A stretch of 64,000 bases of DNA, taken from contig JBBDXW010000069.1 in the NCBI GenBank assembly GCA_040902105.1, positions 5,828 to 69,827 on the forward strand, in the 5' to 3' direction. The stretch's first letter is position 1, and each line of letters starts with the position of its first letter. This DNA comes from IDS-8 sp040902105 (GTDB lineage: Bacteria > Pseudomonadota > Gammaproteobacteria > Steroidobacterales > Woeseiaceae). The translations under genes and the position numbers were made by a program. Under the pieces are notes generated by a model. The model ran no database searches, was not told the origin of the DNA, and worked only from the letters and a program-made list of their open reading frames with translations. Positions 1-8,539 of the stretch are shown in pieces.

Positions 1-2
1 TT

Positions 3-1310
3 TTCCAGGCGATCGCTTTCTGCCGCCGGAAGTACGGCCCGGCCGCGATAGGGCCGTTCATCGTCAGCATGACGCAGGGTGTCGACGACATCCTGTCGGT
101 CCTGTTGCTCGCGGAGTGGAGCGAACTGCACAACCGGCGTGCCGAAGTGCCGCTCGATGTCGTGCCGTTGCTGGAAACGGTTGGCGATCTCAAGCGCGGT
201 CCGGAGATTCTGAAAACGCTCCTGTCGCACGACATCTACCGCGAGCACGTGACGCAGCGCGGCGGCAGGCAAATGGTGATGATCGGTTATTCGGACAGCA
301 ACAAGGACTCCGGGATTGCGTCCGCGCGCTGGGCGTTGCAGGAGGCGCAGATCGAACTGGTCCGCGCGGTGTCCGCCGAAGGCATCGAATTACAACTGTT
401 CCACGGGCGTGGCGGCACGATCAGCCGCGGCGGCGGCAAGACACACGCCGCTGTGCTCGGCGCGCCCCCCGGTACCGTGAACGGCTACCTGCGCGTTACG
501 GAACAGGGCGAGATCATCAACGAGAAGTACGGGCTGCGCGGCATCGCCCTGCGCACCCTGGAGCAGGCTGCGGGTTCCGTGGCGCTGGCGACCGCAATGC
601 CGCAGCATCGCGGCACCGACATGCCGGAATGGCACGCGATGATGCAGGTCGTGGCGGACGTCAGCCGCGAGCGTTATCGCAAGCTGGTATTCGAGACGCC
701 CCGCTTCTACGACTATTTCCGGAAAGCGACGCCGATCGACCTGATCGAACGCATGCAGATCGGCTCGCGCCCGGCGTCGCGTCGTGGCGGCAAGGGAGTG
801 GACAATCTGCGCGCCATTCCCTGGGTGTTCGCGTGGACGCAAAGCCGCCATATTCTGCCGGGCTGGTACGGCGTCGGCAGCGGACTGGCGGCGGCGATCG
901 AACAATTCGACGACGCGGCGTTTCGCGAGATGTTCCGGGAATGGTATTTCATGCGTGCGTTGACCGCCGATGTCGAGATGGTGCTCGCGAAGGCCGACCT
1001 CGGCATCGCACACGCGTATTCCGAGCTGGCGGGGGACCTGCACGATGAGTTTTTCCCGCTCATCGAGAAGGAATTCAACCTGACGCAAGAACTGATCCTG
1101 CGCTATACCGGCCAGGAGGCGTTGCTGGAAAGCGACGTGACTTTGCAGCGAGCGATCATGCTGCGAAACCCGTACGTCGACCCGATGAGTCTGATGCAGG
1201 TGGCGCTGCTCGGCCGCTGGCGCGAATCGAATTACGCAGACGAGGCTTTGTTCGAAGCGCTCTTGGCAAGCGTCAACGGGATTGCGCAGGGCCTGCAGAA
1301 CACGGGTTAG
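3..1310 (+). CDS. ppc: Phosphoenolpyruvate carboxylase, C-terminal part (5' end outside window)
   Basis: The frame is open from the left edge, so this is the last ~435 residues of an enzyme of about 880-930. The enzyme adds bicarbonate to phosphoenolpyruvate to make oxaloacetate, an anaplerotic step in the cytoplasm. Visible signatures are MIGYSDSNKDSG, the glycine-rich catalytic loop FHGRGGTISRGGGKTH, EQAAGSVALAT, SRPASRRGG and RAIPWVFAWTQSR. The protein ends in NTG, the invariant C-terminal residues of the family. The N-terminal catalytic histidine region is not in the window. The 2-hydroxyacid dehydrogenase gene starts 18 nt downstream and may be co-transcribed. Confidence 0.97.
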   Translation, partial: FQAIAFCRRKYGPAAIGPFIVSMTQGVDDILSVLLLAEWSELHNRRAEVPLDVVPLLETVGDLKRGPEILKTLLSHDIYREHVTQRGGRQMVMIGYSDSNKDSGIASARWALQEAQIELVRAVSAEGIELQLFHGRGGTISRGGGKTHAAVLGAPPGTVNGYLRVTEQGEIINEKYGLRGIALRTLEQAAGSVALATAMPQHRGTDMPEWHAMMQVVADVSRERYRKLVFETPRFYDYFRKATPIDLIERMQIGSRPASRRGGKGVDNLRAIPWVFAWTQSRHILPGWYGVGSGLAAAIEQFDDAAFREMFREWYFMRALTADVEMVLAKADLGIAHAYSELAGDLHDEFFPLIEKEFNLTQELILRYTGQEALLESDVTLQRAIMLRNPYVDPMSLMQVALLGRWRESNYADEALFEALLASVNGIAQGLQNTG

Positions 1311-1328
1311 TGTACTGAGTCACCAGCA

Positions 1329-2285
1329 ATGAAAGCCGTATTCCTGGATTTCGCGACCCTGGGCCCGGACAAGCTGGACACGAGCACTTTGCTGCAGCTC
1401 CTTCCCGAGCTCCGGTTCTTCGATTCGACCGACCGAACTCAAACCGCCGCAAGGATCAAAGACGCCGCGTTCGTCCTCGCAAACAAAACCCGCCTCGATG
1501 AGCCCGCGCTCTCCGGCGCGACGAGGCTTCGTTACATCGGCCTGACGGCGACCGGCACCGACAACGTAAACCTCAAGGCTGCGCAAGAAAGGAACATCGC
1601 GGTGACCAATATCCGCGCTTATTGCACACGCTCGGTCGTGGAGCATGTATTCGGCGTCCTTCTCGGCCTGTCGCACAATCTGGGCCGCTATCGCCGGGCC
1701 GTGAAAGAGGGCGACTGGCGGAAGTCGACGGACTTCTGCCTGCTCGAGTACCCGATTCGGGAACTCTCGGCCATGACGCTCGGCATCGTAGGGCACGGAA
1801 ACCTGGGACGCGGCGTGGCGGAGATGGCGAGAGCATTCGGCATGTCCACGCTCATTGCCAGACGCCGCGGAGCGCCCGCCGCGAACGACGGACGCATCGA
1901 TTTCGCGGAGCTGCTGCAGCGCTCCGACGTCGTTTCGCTGCATTGTCCGCTGACCGGGGAAACGCAGAACCTGTTCGGAGCTGCGGAGTTTCGCCTGATG
2001 AAGCGAAATGCATTTCTGATCAACACGGCGCGCGGAGGACTGGTCGATTCTCCGGCGCTTGTCGACGCGCTGCGAACGGGCGAGCTTGCCGGCGCAGCAA
2101 TTGACGTGCTGCGGGAAGAACCGCCGGTGAACGGCGATCCGCTGCTCGATTACGACGGCGACAATCTGATACTCACGCCGCACATCGCCTGGGCAACGGT
2201 TGAAGCCAGGCAGAACGCGATCGATGAACTTGCCAGGAACGTCGCCGCTTTCCTCGAAGGTCAGGAAAGAAACCGCGTCGCCTGA
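1329..2285 (+). CDS. D-2-hydroxyacid dehydrogenase (HprA/GhrB-like)
   Basis: This 318-residue protein matches the NAD(P)-dependent D-isomer 2-hydroxyacid dehydrogenases, which interconvert 2-oxo acids and D-2-hydroxy acids such as hydroxypyruvate and glycerate. A Rossmann motif GHGNLG lies at residues 155-160. The catalytic triad is in place: Arg235 in INTARGG, Glu264 in LREEPP and His285 in LTPHIAWAT. The segment GLTATGTDNV near residue 71 is the usual substrate-loop motif. Length is normal for the family. The substrate cannot be read from sequence; glycerate or hydroxypyruvate is the closest guess. It converges on the Nudix gene, with 13 nt between the stops. Confidence 0.9.
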   Translation: MKAVFLDFATLGPDKLDTSTLLQLLPELRFFDSTDRTQTAARIKDAAFVLANKTRLDEPALSGATRLRYIGLTATGTDNVNLKAAQERNIAVTNIRAYCTRSVVEHVFGVLLGLSHNLGRYRRAVKEGDWRKSTDFCLLEYPIRELSAMTLGIVGHGNLGRGVAEMARAFGMSTLIARRRGAPAANDGRIDFAELLQRSDVVSLHCPLTGETQNLFGAAEFRLMKRNAFLINTARGGLVDSPALVDALRTGELAGAAIDVLREEPPVNGDPLLDYDGDNLILTPHIAWATVEARQNAIDELARNVAAFLEGQERNRVA

Positions 2286-2298
2286 TTGACTTCTTGTC

Positions 2299-2721
2299 CT
2301 ACGCGCCGACGATCTGTCTCGCCCACTGCACCACCGCGCGCACGCGCGGCGCCGCGAGATCGTGCGCCTGGTCGAAATCCAGCCATAGACTCTGGTGATG
2401 TTCCGCACGGCCGAGTTCGGGGACGATGCCCATGACGACTTCTTGTTCGTCCGTTCTGGCGAGATAGTAACGCGCGACCTTGCCGCGGTTGTACGGGCCG
2501 GTTTCCATGAACTTGTCGCCCCAGTCGAAGGACAAATCGTGAATACCGGTTTCTTCGTCAACTTCCCTGACCGCCGCCTCGAGTGCCGTTTCGCCTTCTT
2601 CCCGCAAGCCCTTGGGAAAATCCCAGTTGCGGTAGGCGCGCAGCATTAAGGTCAACCAGCCGTCATCGGTGCGGCGGACCAGAACGGCCCCGCAGGAGAG
2701 TATGTCCGGCGTTTCATTCAC
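2299..2721 (-). CDS. Nudix hydrolase, diadenosine-tetraphosphatase-like
   Basis: A 140-residue protein with a complete Nudix box at residues 38-60 (GLREEGE, seven residues, then REVDEETGI), matching GX5EX7REUXEEXGU. The glutamates of REVDEE bind the catalytic metals. The early WDFPKG motif and overall length resemble bis(5'-nucleosyl)-tetraphosphatases that cleave Ap4A-type nucleotides, but the box alone does not fix the substrate. The gene lies 31 nt downstream of the ABC permease stop on the same strand, so it may be read from the same transcript. Confidence 0.85.
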   Translation of the reverse strand: MNETPDILSCGAVLVRRTDDGWLTLMLRAYRNWDFPKGLREEGETALEAAVREVDEETGIHDLSFDWGDKFMETGPYNRGKVARYYLARTDEQEVVMGIVPELGRAEHHQSLWLDFDQAHDLAAPRVRAVVQWARQIVGA

Positions 2722-2752
2722 GTTCAGGCAATCGCCAGACGGCCGCGCCGGC

Positions 2753-5242
2753 TCACGCGGCTCTCAGCACGTCGGCGGGCGGCGCGTTGATCGCGCCGCG
2801 CGCGGCAATGTAGCCACTCGCGCACACCAGCAATATGCCGCCGCCAAGGCCCGCAATCCACAGCATCGGATTGAAGCTGTAGTCGAGATCGAACAGCTGA
2901 TCGGCAATGACGGCCGCCAGAATGGATGCGCCCACCGACGCGAGCAGGCCGGCGGCGAATCCGAGCGCGGCGAACTCCGTCAGCACGCCCGACAGCACCG
3001 TCCGGCGCCGTACCCCGAGCGCCCGCAGCATTGCGCTCTCGAAGCGACGTTCGTCGATCGTCGACTGCACCGCTGCGAACAGCACCGCGATCCCCGCGGC
3101 CAGCGTGAAGACGAACACCGCCTGCACCGCAAGGCTCGCTTTGGAGATGATGCTCTGCACCTGTTCCAGAATCGCGCCGAGATCGATGACGGAAACGCTC
3201 GGGTGTGCCCGCACCAGGCTCAACAGCACGTCCTGCTGTTCGTCGTCGATCTGCAGGCTCGAAACATAGGTCGTCGGGAATTCCTCGAGCGCACCGGGCG
3301 ACAACACGAGAAAGAAATTGGGCTGAAACGAGTCCCAGTTGACCTTGCGGAACGTTGTGACCGTCGCTTCGACCTCCTGTCCGGCGACGAGGAAACGCAG
3401 GCGGTCGCCGAGTACAAGTCCCATTTCCATCGCCGCTTCTTCCTCGACGGACACCAGCGGCTCGCCATCGTAGCCGGGTTCCCACCAGTCGCCGTCGAGA
3501 ATTTCGTTGCTCGTGCTCAACTCGTCGGCCCAGGTCAGGTTGGCCTCGCGATTCGCCATCCACTCGCCTTCGTCCATCGGGTACTCGCGCGTTTTCACGG
3601 ACTCGTCGTTGATCTCGGTCATGCGCGCCCGCACCAGCGGCACGAATTGCGGCGCGGCAATTCCCGCGCTCTGGAAGATTTCGGCGATCGAGCCGCGTTC
3701 CTGCGGCTGGATGTTGATCAGGAAATGATTCGGCGCATCCTCGCCGAGACTTCGCTTCCATCCGTCGAGCAAATCCGTCCTCACGAAGGACAGCAGCAGC
3801 AGCACGGTCAGCCCGAGACCGAATGCCACGACCTGTACCGCACTGTCGCGTCCGCGGCGCGCAACGTTGGCCAGGCCGTAGCGCCAGGCAATGCCGACCG
3901 CGCCGCGCGAGCGGCCCATCAGCGCCACCAGCAAACGGCCCGCAAGGTAAAGCGCTGCGGCGGTGACCAGCATGCCGCCAAGCACGATCGCCAGCATGCG
4001 GCCGTCCGGGATTGCCTGGTATAACAGCACGGCAACTGCCGCAAGCGACGTACCCGCCACCAACAGGCGGGACGGAGGAGGCGGCATCGCATCGTGACGC
4101 AGTACGCGCAACGGCGGCGTATTCCGCAACTGGATCAGGGACGGCAGCGCGAACCCGACCAGCAGGATCAGGGCGGCGCCGCTTGCAAGCCCGACCGGGC
4201 CCCAGCCGGCATCCGGCAGATCGCCCTGTATCATTCCGGCGAGCATGCGAGTCAGCATTTCTTCGACCGCGAATCCGACCACACTGCCGACAATGACGCC
4301 GGCGATCCCCAGCATGACCAGCTGCACCGACGCAGCAGAGATGACGAAGCGCTGGCTCGCGCCCAGGCTTTTCATCAACGCCACCGTGTCCATGCGACGG
4401 TGCGCGAAACGCCGCGCAGACATCGCAATCGCAACCGCCGAGAGGAGCAGACTGATTACGGCAGTCAGCGACAGGAATCGTTGCGCGCGATCGGCCGCGT
4501 TGCTCGCGCGTTCGCTGCTGTCTTCCCGGTTGCGCATCCGCACTTCTTCCGGCAGACGTTCTTCGACGTCTGCATAAAACTCATCGACTGCAGATTCTTC
4601 GCCGGCCACGAGCAGCGCGTAGCGAACTCTGCTGCCTTCGTTGATGAGTCCGCTCGCCGGAACGTCCTCGATGTTGACGAGCAACGTCGGCGCCAACGAT
4701 GCGAAGCCGATGGACTGGTCCGGACGATAGGTCAGCACGGCTTCGATGGTGACAGCGGATTCCCCCAGCGTGATCGTGTCACCGACGTCCACGCCCAGGC
4801 GCGCCATCAGGGCGCCGTCCGCCCAGACCTTACCGCGCGCCGGAATGCCGTCGACAACCCGCTGCTCGCCGAACAGCCGGTCGGCTATCCGCAGGGTGCC
4901 GCGTAACGGATAGCCGCTGCTCACCGCATTGACGGTGGCCAGCGCGTTTGCGTCGCCGGCAAACACCACGCTGGGAAAGGATTGGGTTTCGGCCCATTGC
5001 AGGCCGAATCGTTCCGCGGCGTCGCGCCATTCCTGCGGAATCTGCTCGGGCGAAAGCAGGCGCAGATCGGCGGCCAGTACTTCGTTCGCCTGGCGCGCCA
5101 CGGCTCGACCGATCTTGTCGGTCAGAAAACCGACCGCGGTCAGTGCGGCGACGGCAAGTGCTACCGCCGCGAGCAGAACCACGACTTCGCCGGAACGAAG
5201 TTCGCGCCCGAAGCTGCGAATTGCGTAAACGAATGCTTTCAC
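2753..5242 (-). CDS. ABC transporter permease, FtsX/MacB type (YbbP-like)
   Basis: An 829-residue membrane protein of the FtsX family. One N-terminal transmembrane helix (about residues 18-40) is followed by a periplasmic MacB-like domain. Two further groups of helices follow, each resembling the ABC2/FtsX core and separated by a second extracytoplasmic domain. This is the duplicated architecture of E. coli YbbP. The longest frame begins 60 nt earlier. I chose the GTG at 5242 because it overlaps the ATPase stop as GTGA and gives the usual start (VKAFVYAIRSFGREL). It pairs with the ATPase encoded just upstream. Such pairs often act on envelope lipids or lipoproteins; the cargo is unknown. Confidence 0.88.
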   Translation of the reverse strand: MKAFVYAIRSFGRELRSGEVVVLLAAVALAVAALTAVGFLTDKIGRAVARQANEVLAADLRLLSPEQIPQEWRDAAERFGLQWAETQSFPSVVFAGDANALATVNAVSSGYPLRGTLRIADRLFGEQRVVDGIPARGKVWADGALMARLGVDVGDTITLGESAVTIEAVLTYRPDQSIGFASLAPTLLVNIEDVPASGLINEGSRVRYALLVAGEESAVDEFYADVEERLPEEVRMRNREDSSERASNAADRAQRFLSLTAVISLLLSAVAIAMSARRFAHRRMDTVALMKSLGASQRFVISAASVQLVMLGIAGVIVGSVVGFAVEEMLTRMLAGMIQGDLPDAGWGPVGLASGAALILLVGFALPSLIQLRNTPPLRVLRHDAMPPPPSRLLVAGTSLAAVAVLLYQAIPDGRMLAIVLGGMLVTAAALYLAGRLLVALMGRSRGAVGIAWRYGLANVARRGRDSAVQVVAFGLGLTVLLLLSFVRTDLLDGWKRSLGEDAPNHFLINIQPQERGSIAEIFQSAGIAAPQFVPLVRARMTEINDESVKTREYPMDEGEWMANREANLTWADELSTSNEILDGDWWEPGYDGEPLVSVEEEAAMEMGLVLGDRLRFLVAGQEVEATVTTFRKVNWDSFQPNFFLVLSPGALEEFPTTYVSSLQIDDEQQDVLLSLVRAHPSVSVIDLGAILEQVQSIISKASLAVQAVFVFTLAAGIAVLFAAVQSTIDERRFESAMLRALGVRRRTVLSGVLTEFAALGFAAGLLASVGASILAAVIADQLFDLDYSFNPMLWIAGLGGGILLVCASGYIAARGAINAPPADVLRAA

Positions 5243-5946
5243 GCCGCCGCCCTGCTGTCGGCGACCAGGCGGCCGGAGTCGAGAGCGATTTCCCGTTCGC
5301 AACGTGCGGCGAGCGACCGGTCGTGCGTCACCAGTATCAGCGTCGTCGATGAGTTCCGGTTGAGATCGAACATGAGCTGCATTACCAGATCGCCGGTGCG
5401 GCTGTCGAGGTTTCCGGTCGGCTCGTCGGCAAACAATACCGCCGGTTCGGTGGCGAAGGCGCGCGCAATGGCGACGCGCTGCTTTTCGCCGCCGGAAAGC
5501 TGCGACGGATAATGCCGAGCGCGTTCCGCAAGCCCGACTTCGCGCAGGATGTTGACGGCGGTTTTGCGCGGATCGTCGACGCCCGCGAGTTCGAGCGGCA
5601 GCATGACGTTTTCCAGCGCATTGAGCGACGGCACCAGGTGAAACGACTGGAAAACGAAGCCGACGCTGGCCGCGCGTACCGCCGCCCGGCCGTCTTCATC
5701 GAGTTCCGTAAGGCTCGCGCCGTTGAGCCAGATGCGGCCTTCGGTCGGCAAGTCGAGGCCCGCCAGCAAAGCCAGCAGCGTGGACTTCCCGGCGCCTGAG
5801 GCACCGACGACCGCCACGGATTCGCCCGCTCCGATGCTGAAACTGACGTCGGAAAGAATGGTCAGACTCCCTTCCGGGCTGCTAACCTGTTTGCTTACAT
5901 TCTCCGCGGCGAGCACCGCATTATTTTTGCCTGACCGGTTCGACAT
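5239..5946 (-). CDS. ABC transporter ATP-binding protein (YbbA/LolD-like)
   Basis: A 235-residue ABC ATPase with Walker A GASGAGKST, signature LSGGEKQRVAIARA, Walker B VLFADEPTGNLD and an H-loop in LVTHDRSLA. This is the subfamily that powers FtsX-type permeases (LolD, FtsE, MacB, YbbA). Its stop overlaps the permease start by 4 nt, so the two form one unit. Its ATG is the complement of bases 5944-5946 and overlaps the divergent tesA ATG at 5945-5947. The same ybbA-ybbP/tesA divergence is known in E. coli. Confidence 0.93.
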   Translation of the reverse strand: MSNRSGKNNAVLAAENVSKQVSSPEGSLTILSDVSFSIGAGESVAVVGASGAGKSTLLALLAGLDLPTEGRIWLNGASLTELDEDGRAAVRAASVGFVFQSFHLVPSLNALENVMLPLELAGVDDPRKTAVNILREVGLAERARHYPSQLSGGEKQRVAIARAFATEPAVLFADEPTGNLDSRTGDLVMQLMFDLNRNSSTTLILVTHDRSLAARCEREIALDSGRLVADSRAAA

Positions 5947-6580
5947 GCGAAAGTTACTGACCTTGATGTTGCTATTGAGCGCGCTGACCGCGCACGGCGT
6001 GGAAGCGCCGACTGTGCTGGTATTCGGCGACAGCCTCAGTGCGGGTTACGGCATTGACGTTGACCGGTCCTGGACCGCTTTGTTGCAGTCACGACTGGAG
6101 CAGCAAGGGTACGAACATCGCGTCGTGAACGCCAGCATCAGCGGCGAGACAACGGAAGGCGGCGCAACCCGCATAGAAGCGGCGCTGCGGAACTTCGCCC
6201 CCGAAGTGGTCATCCTCGCGCTCGGGGGCAACGACGGTTTGCGCGGCTTCCCGCCGGAGCGCATGAAAAAGAACCTGCTCGCCATCATCGACGCGGTCGA
6301 GGACGAGGGGGCCGCCGCGGTACTGCTGGGCATCCGTATCCCGCCCAACTACGGCGCACGCTATACTCTGGCGTTCGAAGGCGTGTACCGGGATGTCGCC
6401 GAGGAGCGCGGATTGCCCTGGATCGAGTTTTTCATGGAAGGCGTGGCGCTGAATGGGGAGCTGATGCAGGACGACGGTATCCATCCGAACGAGAAGGCCC
6501 AGCCCGTGCTGCTGGAAAATGCGTGGCCCGCCATCCAGCAGGCGCTCGAGGCAAGCGTGGCGACGGTGAAATCTCAATAA
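5945..6580 (+). CDS. tesA: Arylesterase / acyl-CoA thioesterase I, periplasmic GDSL hydrolase
   Basis: A 211-residue SGNH/GDSL hydrolase like TesA, a periplasmic thioesterase, protease and lysophospholipase. A signal peptide covers about residues 1-20 (MRKLLTLMLLLSALTAHGVEA). Catalytic and oxyanion blocks are FGDSLSAGYG (nucleophile Ser), GGNDGLRG (Asn) and DGIHPN (Asp and His). The longest frame starts far upstream inside the antisense ABC gene. The ATG at 5945 is chosen because it gives a clean signal peptide. That ATG shares two bases with the start codon of the divergent ABC ATPase, so there is no 5' untranslated DNA that is not also coding on the other strand. Confidence 0.93.
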   Translation: MRKLLTLMLLLSALTAHGVEAPTVLVFGDSLSAGYGIDVDRSWTALLQSRLEQQGYEHRVVNASISGETTEGGATRIEAALRNFAPEVVILALGGNDGLRGFPPERMKKNLLAIIDAVEDEGAAAVLLGIRIPPNYGARYTLAFEGVYRDVAEERGLPWIEFFMEGVALNGELMQDDGIHPNEKAQPVLLENAWPAIQQALEASVATVKSQ

Positions 6581-6758
6581 GCAGATCGGTCAACGGCATA
6601 CGCAGTCAAACCATAAATGAAAATCACCCGCCCCGCTCGCTCCAGCAGGAGTTAATCGAAACCTTGTCGGAGCCCACGAAGCGGGCGATCCCTTGCGGGG
6701 CATCACCGGCTGCGCGGGTTCTGCAAGGGCAATCGAAATCGCCGAGGATGGTGCCCCT

Positions 6759-8450
6759 TTGAAAAAGCCCTGGCTTGCCGCGTATGCGGAAGGAATCCCG
6801 GAGACGCTGCCGATCCCGGAACACAGGTCCGTTCGCGACATGATCGATGCCGCGCTGCGCGAGTTTGCATCCGGGCCGGCGTACAGCAACATGGGCACGA
6901 CGATCACGTTCCGCGAGCTCGATGAGTTGTCGATGCAGTTCGCCTGTTACCTGCAGAAGGATCTCGGCCTCGTCAAGGGAGAGCGGGTCGCGATCATGTT
7001 GCCGAACGTCCTGCAGTATCCGGTTGCGCTTTGCGGCATCTTTCGTGCCGGCCTCGTGGTCGTGAACGTCAATCCGCTTTACACCGCGCGCGAGCTCAAA
7101 CATCAGCTGACGGATTCGGGAGCGCGCTGCATCATCGTTCTCGAGAACTTCGCGCATACGCTGGCCGCGATTGTCACTGAAACGTCCGTGAAGCATGTGA
7201 TCACGACGGGGGTTGGCGACCTGTTAAGCAAGCCGAAAGGATGGCTGGTCAACGTCGTCCTGAAGCACATCCGGAAAAAAGTGCCGCCGTTTTCCCTGCC
7301 GGGCAGCGTGAAATTTCCGGCTGCCCTGAAGGCGGGCAAGGGTAAAACGCTCGTGCCCGTCGAACTCGGCTTTGCGGATATCGCATTTCTGCAGTACACC
7401 GGTGGCACTACCGGGCTCGCCAGGGGCGCCATGCTGAGCCACCGCAACATGGTGTACAACATTGCACAGAGCCACGCATGGCAGCTCGACGCGTTCGCTG
7501 GGCTTGAGCGCATCGTCGCCATCACGGCGCTGCCGCTGTACCACATTTTTTCCCTGCAAAGTAACGGTCTGGGGATGATGGTGCAGGGCGGCGAGAACGT
7601 GTTGATCACCAATCCGCGCGACTTTCCGGCATTCGTGAAGGAACTGGGGCGGCATCGCTTTTCCTATTTCACGGGCGTCAACACCCTGTTCGCTGCGCTG
7701 CTGAATACGCCGGGATTCGCGGAGGTCGACTTCAGTTCGCTTCGCCTGACCATTGGCGGCGGCATGGCGGTCCAGGAAGCGGTCGCGAAGAAGTGGCAGA
7801 AGGTGACCGGCAAGCCGATCACGCAGGCGTACGGGCTGACGGAAACCTCACCCGCGGCAGTCGTCAACCCGCTTGGAGTCACCGAGTTCACGGGCTCCAT
7901 CGGCGTGCCGATTTCTTCGACCGACGCTCGCATTTGCGATGACGACGGCAACGACGTAGAGCCCGGAACCGCGGGCGAAATTTGCATCCGCGGCCCGCAG
8001 GTAATGGAAGGCTATTGGCACCAGCCCGAGGAAACGGACAAAGTCATGCTGCCCGGCGGCTGGCTCCGGACCGGCGACATCGGCCGCATGGACGGGCGGG
8101 GCTTCATATATATCGAGGACAGGAAGAAGGACATGATCCTCGTGTCCGGTTTCAATGTTTATCCGAACGAGATAGAAGCTGTGGTCGTCGAGATGGACGG
8201 CGTGCTTGAAGCTGCGGCAGTCGGCATACCCGACGAGAAATCGGGCGAGGTGGTCAAGCTGTTTGTGGTAAAGCGCGACCAATCGATCACCGAGGAGGAC
8301 ATCATCGAGTACTGCAGGAAAAACCTGACCGGTTACAAAGTGCCGCACGCGGTCGAGTTCCGCGACGAGCTGCCGAAAACCAACGTCGGCAAAGTGCTGC
8401 GACGGGCCTTACGCGACGGGAACAAAGAGTGCCAGAAAAGGGGACAGTGA
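6759..8450 (+). CDS. fadD: Long-chain fatty acid--CoA ligase
   Basis: A 563-residue adenylate-forming enzyme that activates fatty acids to acyl-CoA. Motifs are the P-loop YTGGTTGLARGAM (Arg where E. coli FadD has Lys), AYGLTETSP, GWLRTGDIG, DRKKDMILVSGFNVYPNE and the catalytic lysine region KTNVGKVLRR. The longest frame begins at a TTG at 6693. I prefer the TTG at 6759, which has GAGGA about 10 nt upstream and gives LKKPWLAAYAEGIP, the normal FadD N-terminus and length. The last ~8 residues (ECQKRGQ and stop) come from an inverted repeat shared with hemE, so the native C-terminus has probably been replaced or extended. Confidence 0.92.
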   Translation: MKKPWLAAYAEGIPETLPIPEHRSVRDMIDAALREFASGPAYSNMGTTITFRELDELSMQFACYLQKDLGLVKGERVAIMLPNVLQYPVALCGIFRAGLVVVNVNPLYTARELKHQLTDSGARCIIVLENFAHTLAAIVTETSVKHVITTGVGDLLSKPKGWLVNVVLKHIRKKVPPFSLPGSVKFPAALKAGKGKTLVPVELGFADIAFLQYTGGTTGLARGAMLSHRNMVYNIAQSHAWQLDAFAGLERIVAITALPLYHIFSLQSNGLGMMVQGGENVLITNPRDFPAFVKELGRHRFSYFTGVNTLFAALLNTPGFAEVDFSSLRLTIGGGMAVQEAVAKKWQKVTGKPITQAYGLTETSPAAVVNPLGVTEFTGSIGVPISSTDARICDDDGNDVEPGTAGEICIRGPQVMEGYWHQPEETDKVMLPGGWLRTGDIGRMDGRGFIYIEDRKKDMILVSGFNVYPNEIEAVVVEMDGVLEAAAVGIPDEKSGEVVKLFVVKRDQSITEEDIIEYCRKNLTGYKVPHAVEFRDELPKTNVGKVLRRALRDGNKECQKRGQ

Positions 8451-8539
8451 CCTTTTTTAGGAGATACGGTCACTGTCCCCTTTTGTCGGTCCCCTTTTGT
8501 CGGAAAAAGGTCACTGTCCCCTTTTCTGGCCCTCTTTGT
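8422..8539. repeat. 36-bp inverted repeat with an extra internal copy, spanning the 3' ends of fadD and hemE
   Basis: The arms 8422-8457 and 8504-8539 are reverse complements with a single mismatch (35 of 36). A third partial copy of the core GGTCACTGTCCCCTTTT lies at 8469-8484, followed by TCCCCTTTTGTCGG. Both arms are coding at their outer parts: the left arm ends fadD (stop 8448-8450) and the right arm ends hemE (stop 8511-8513). The two proteins therefore end in nearly the same residues (KECQKRGQ and KEGQKRGQ). It resembles a REP/BIME-type palindromic element between convergent genes and could also form a bidirectional terminator hairpin. Confidence 0.9.

Noticed and set aside
2669..4024. 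451-residue plus-strand frame over the ABC permease
   Set aside because: The minus strand encodes an FtsX permease with normal helices; the plus frame is compositionally biased shadow.
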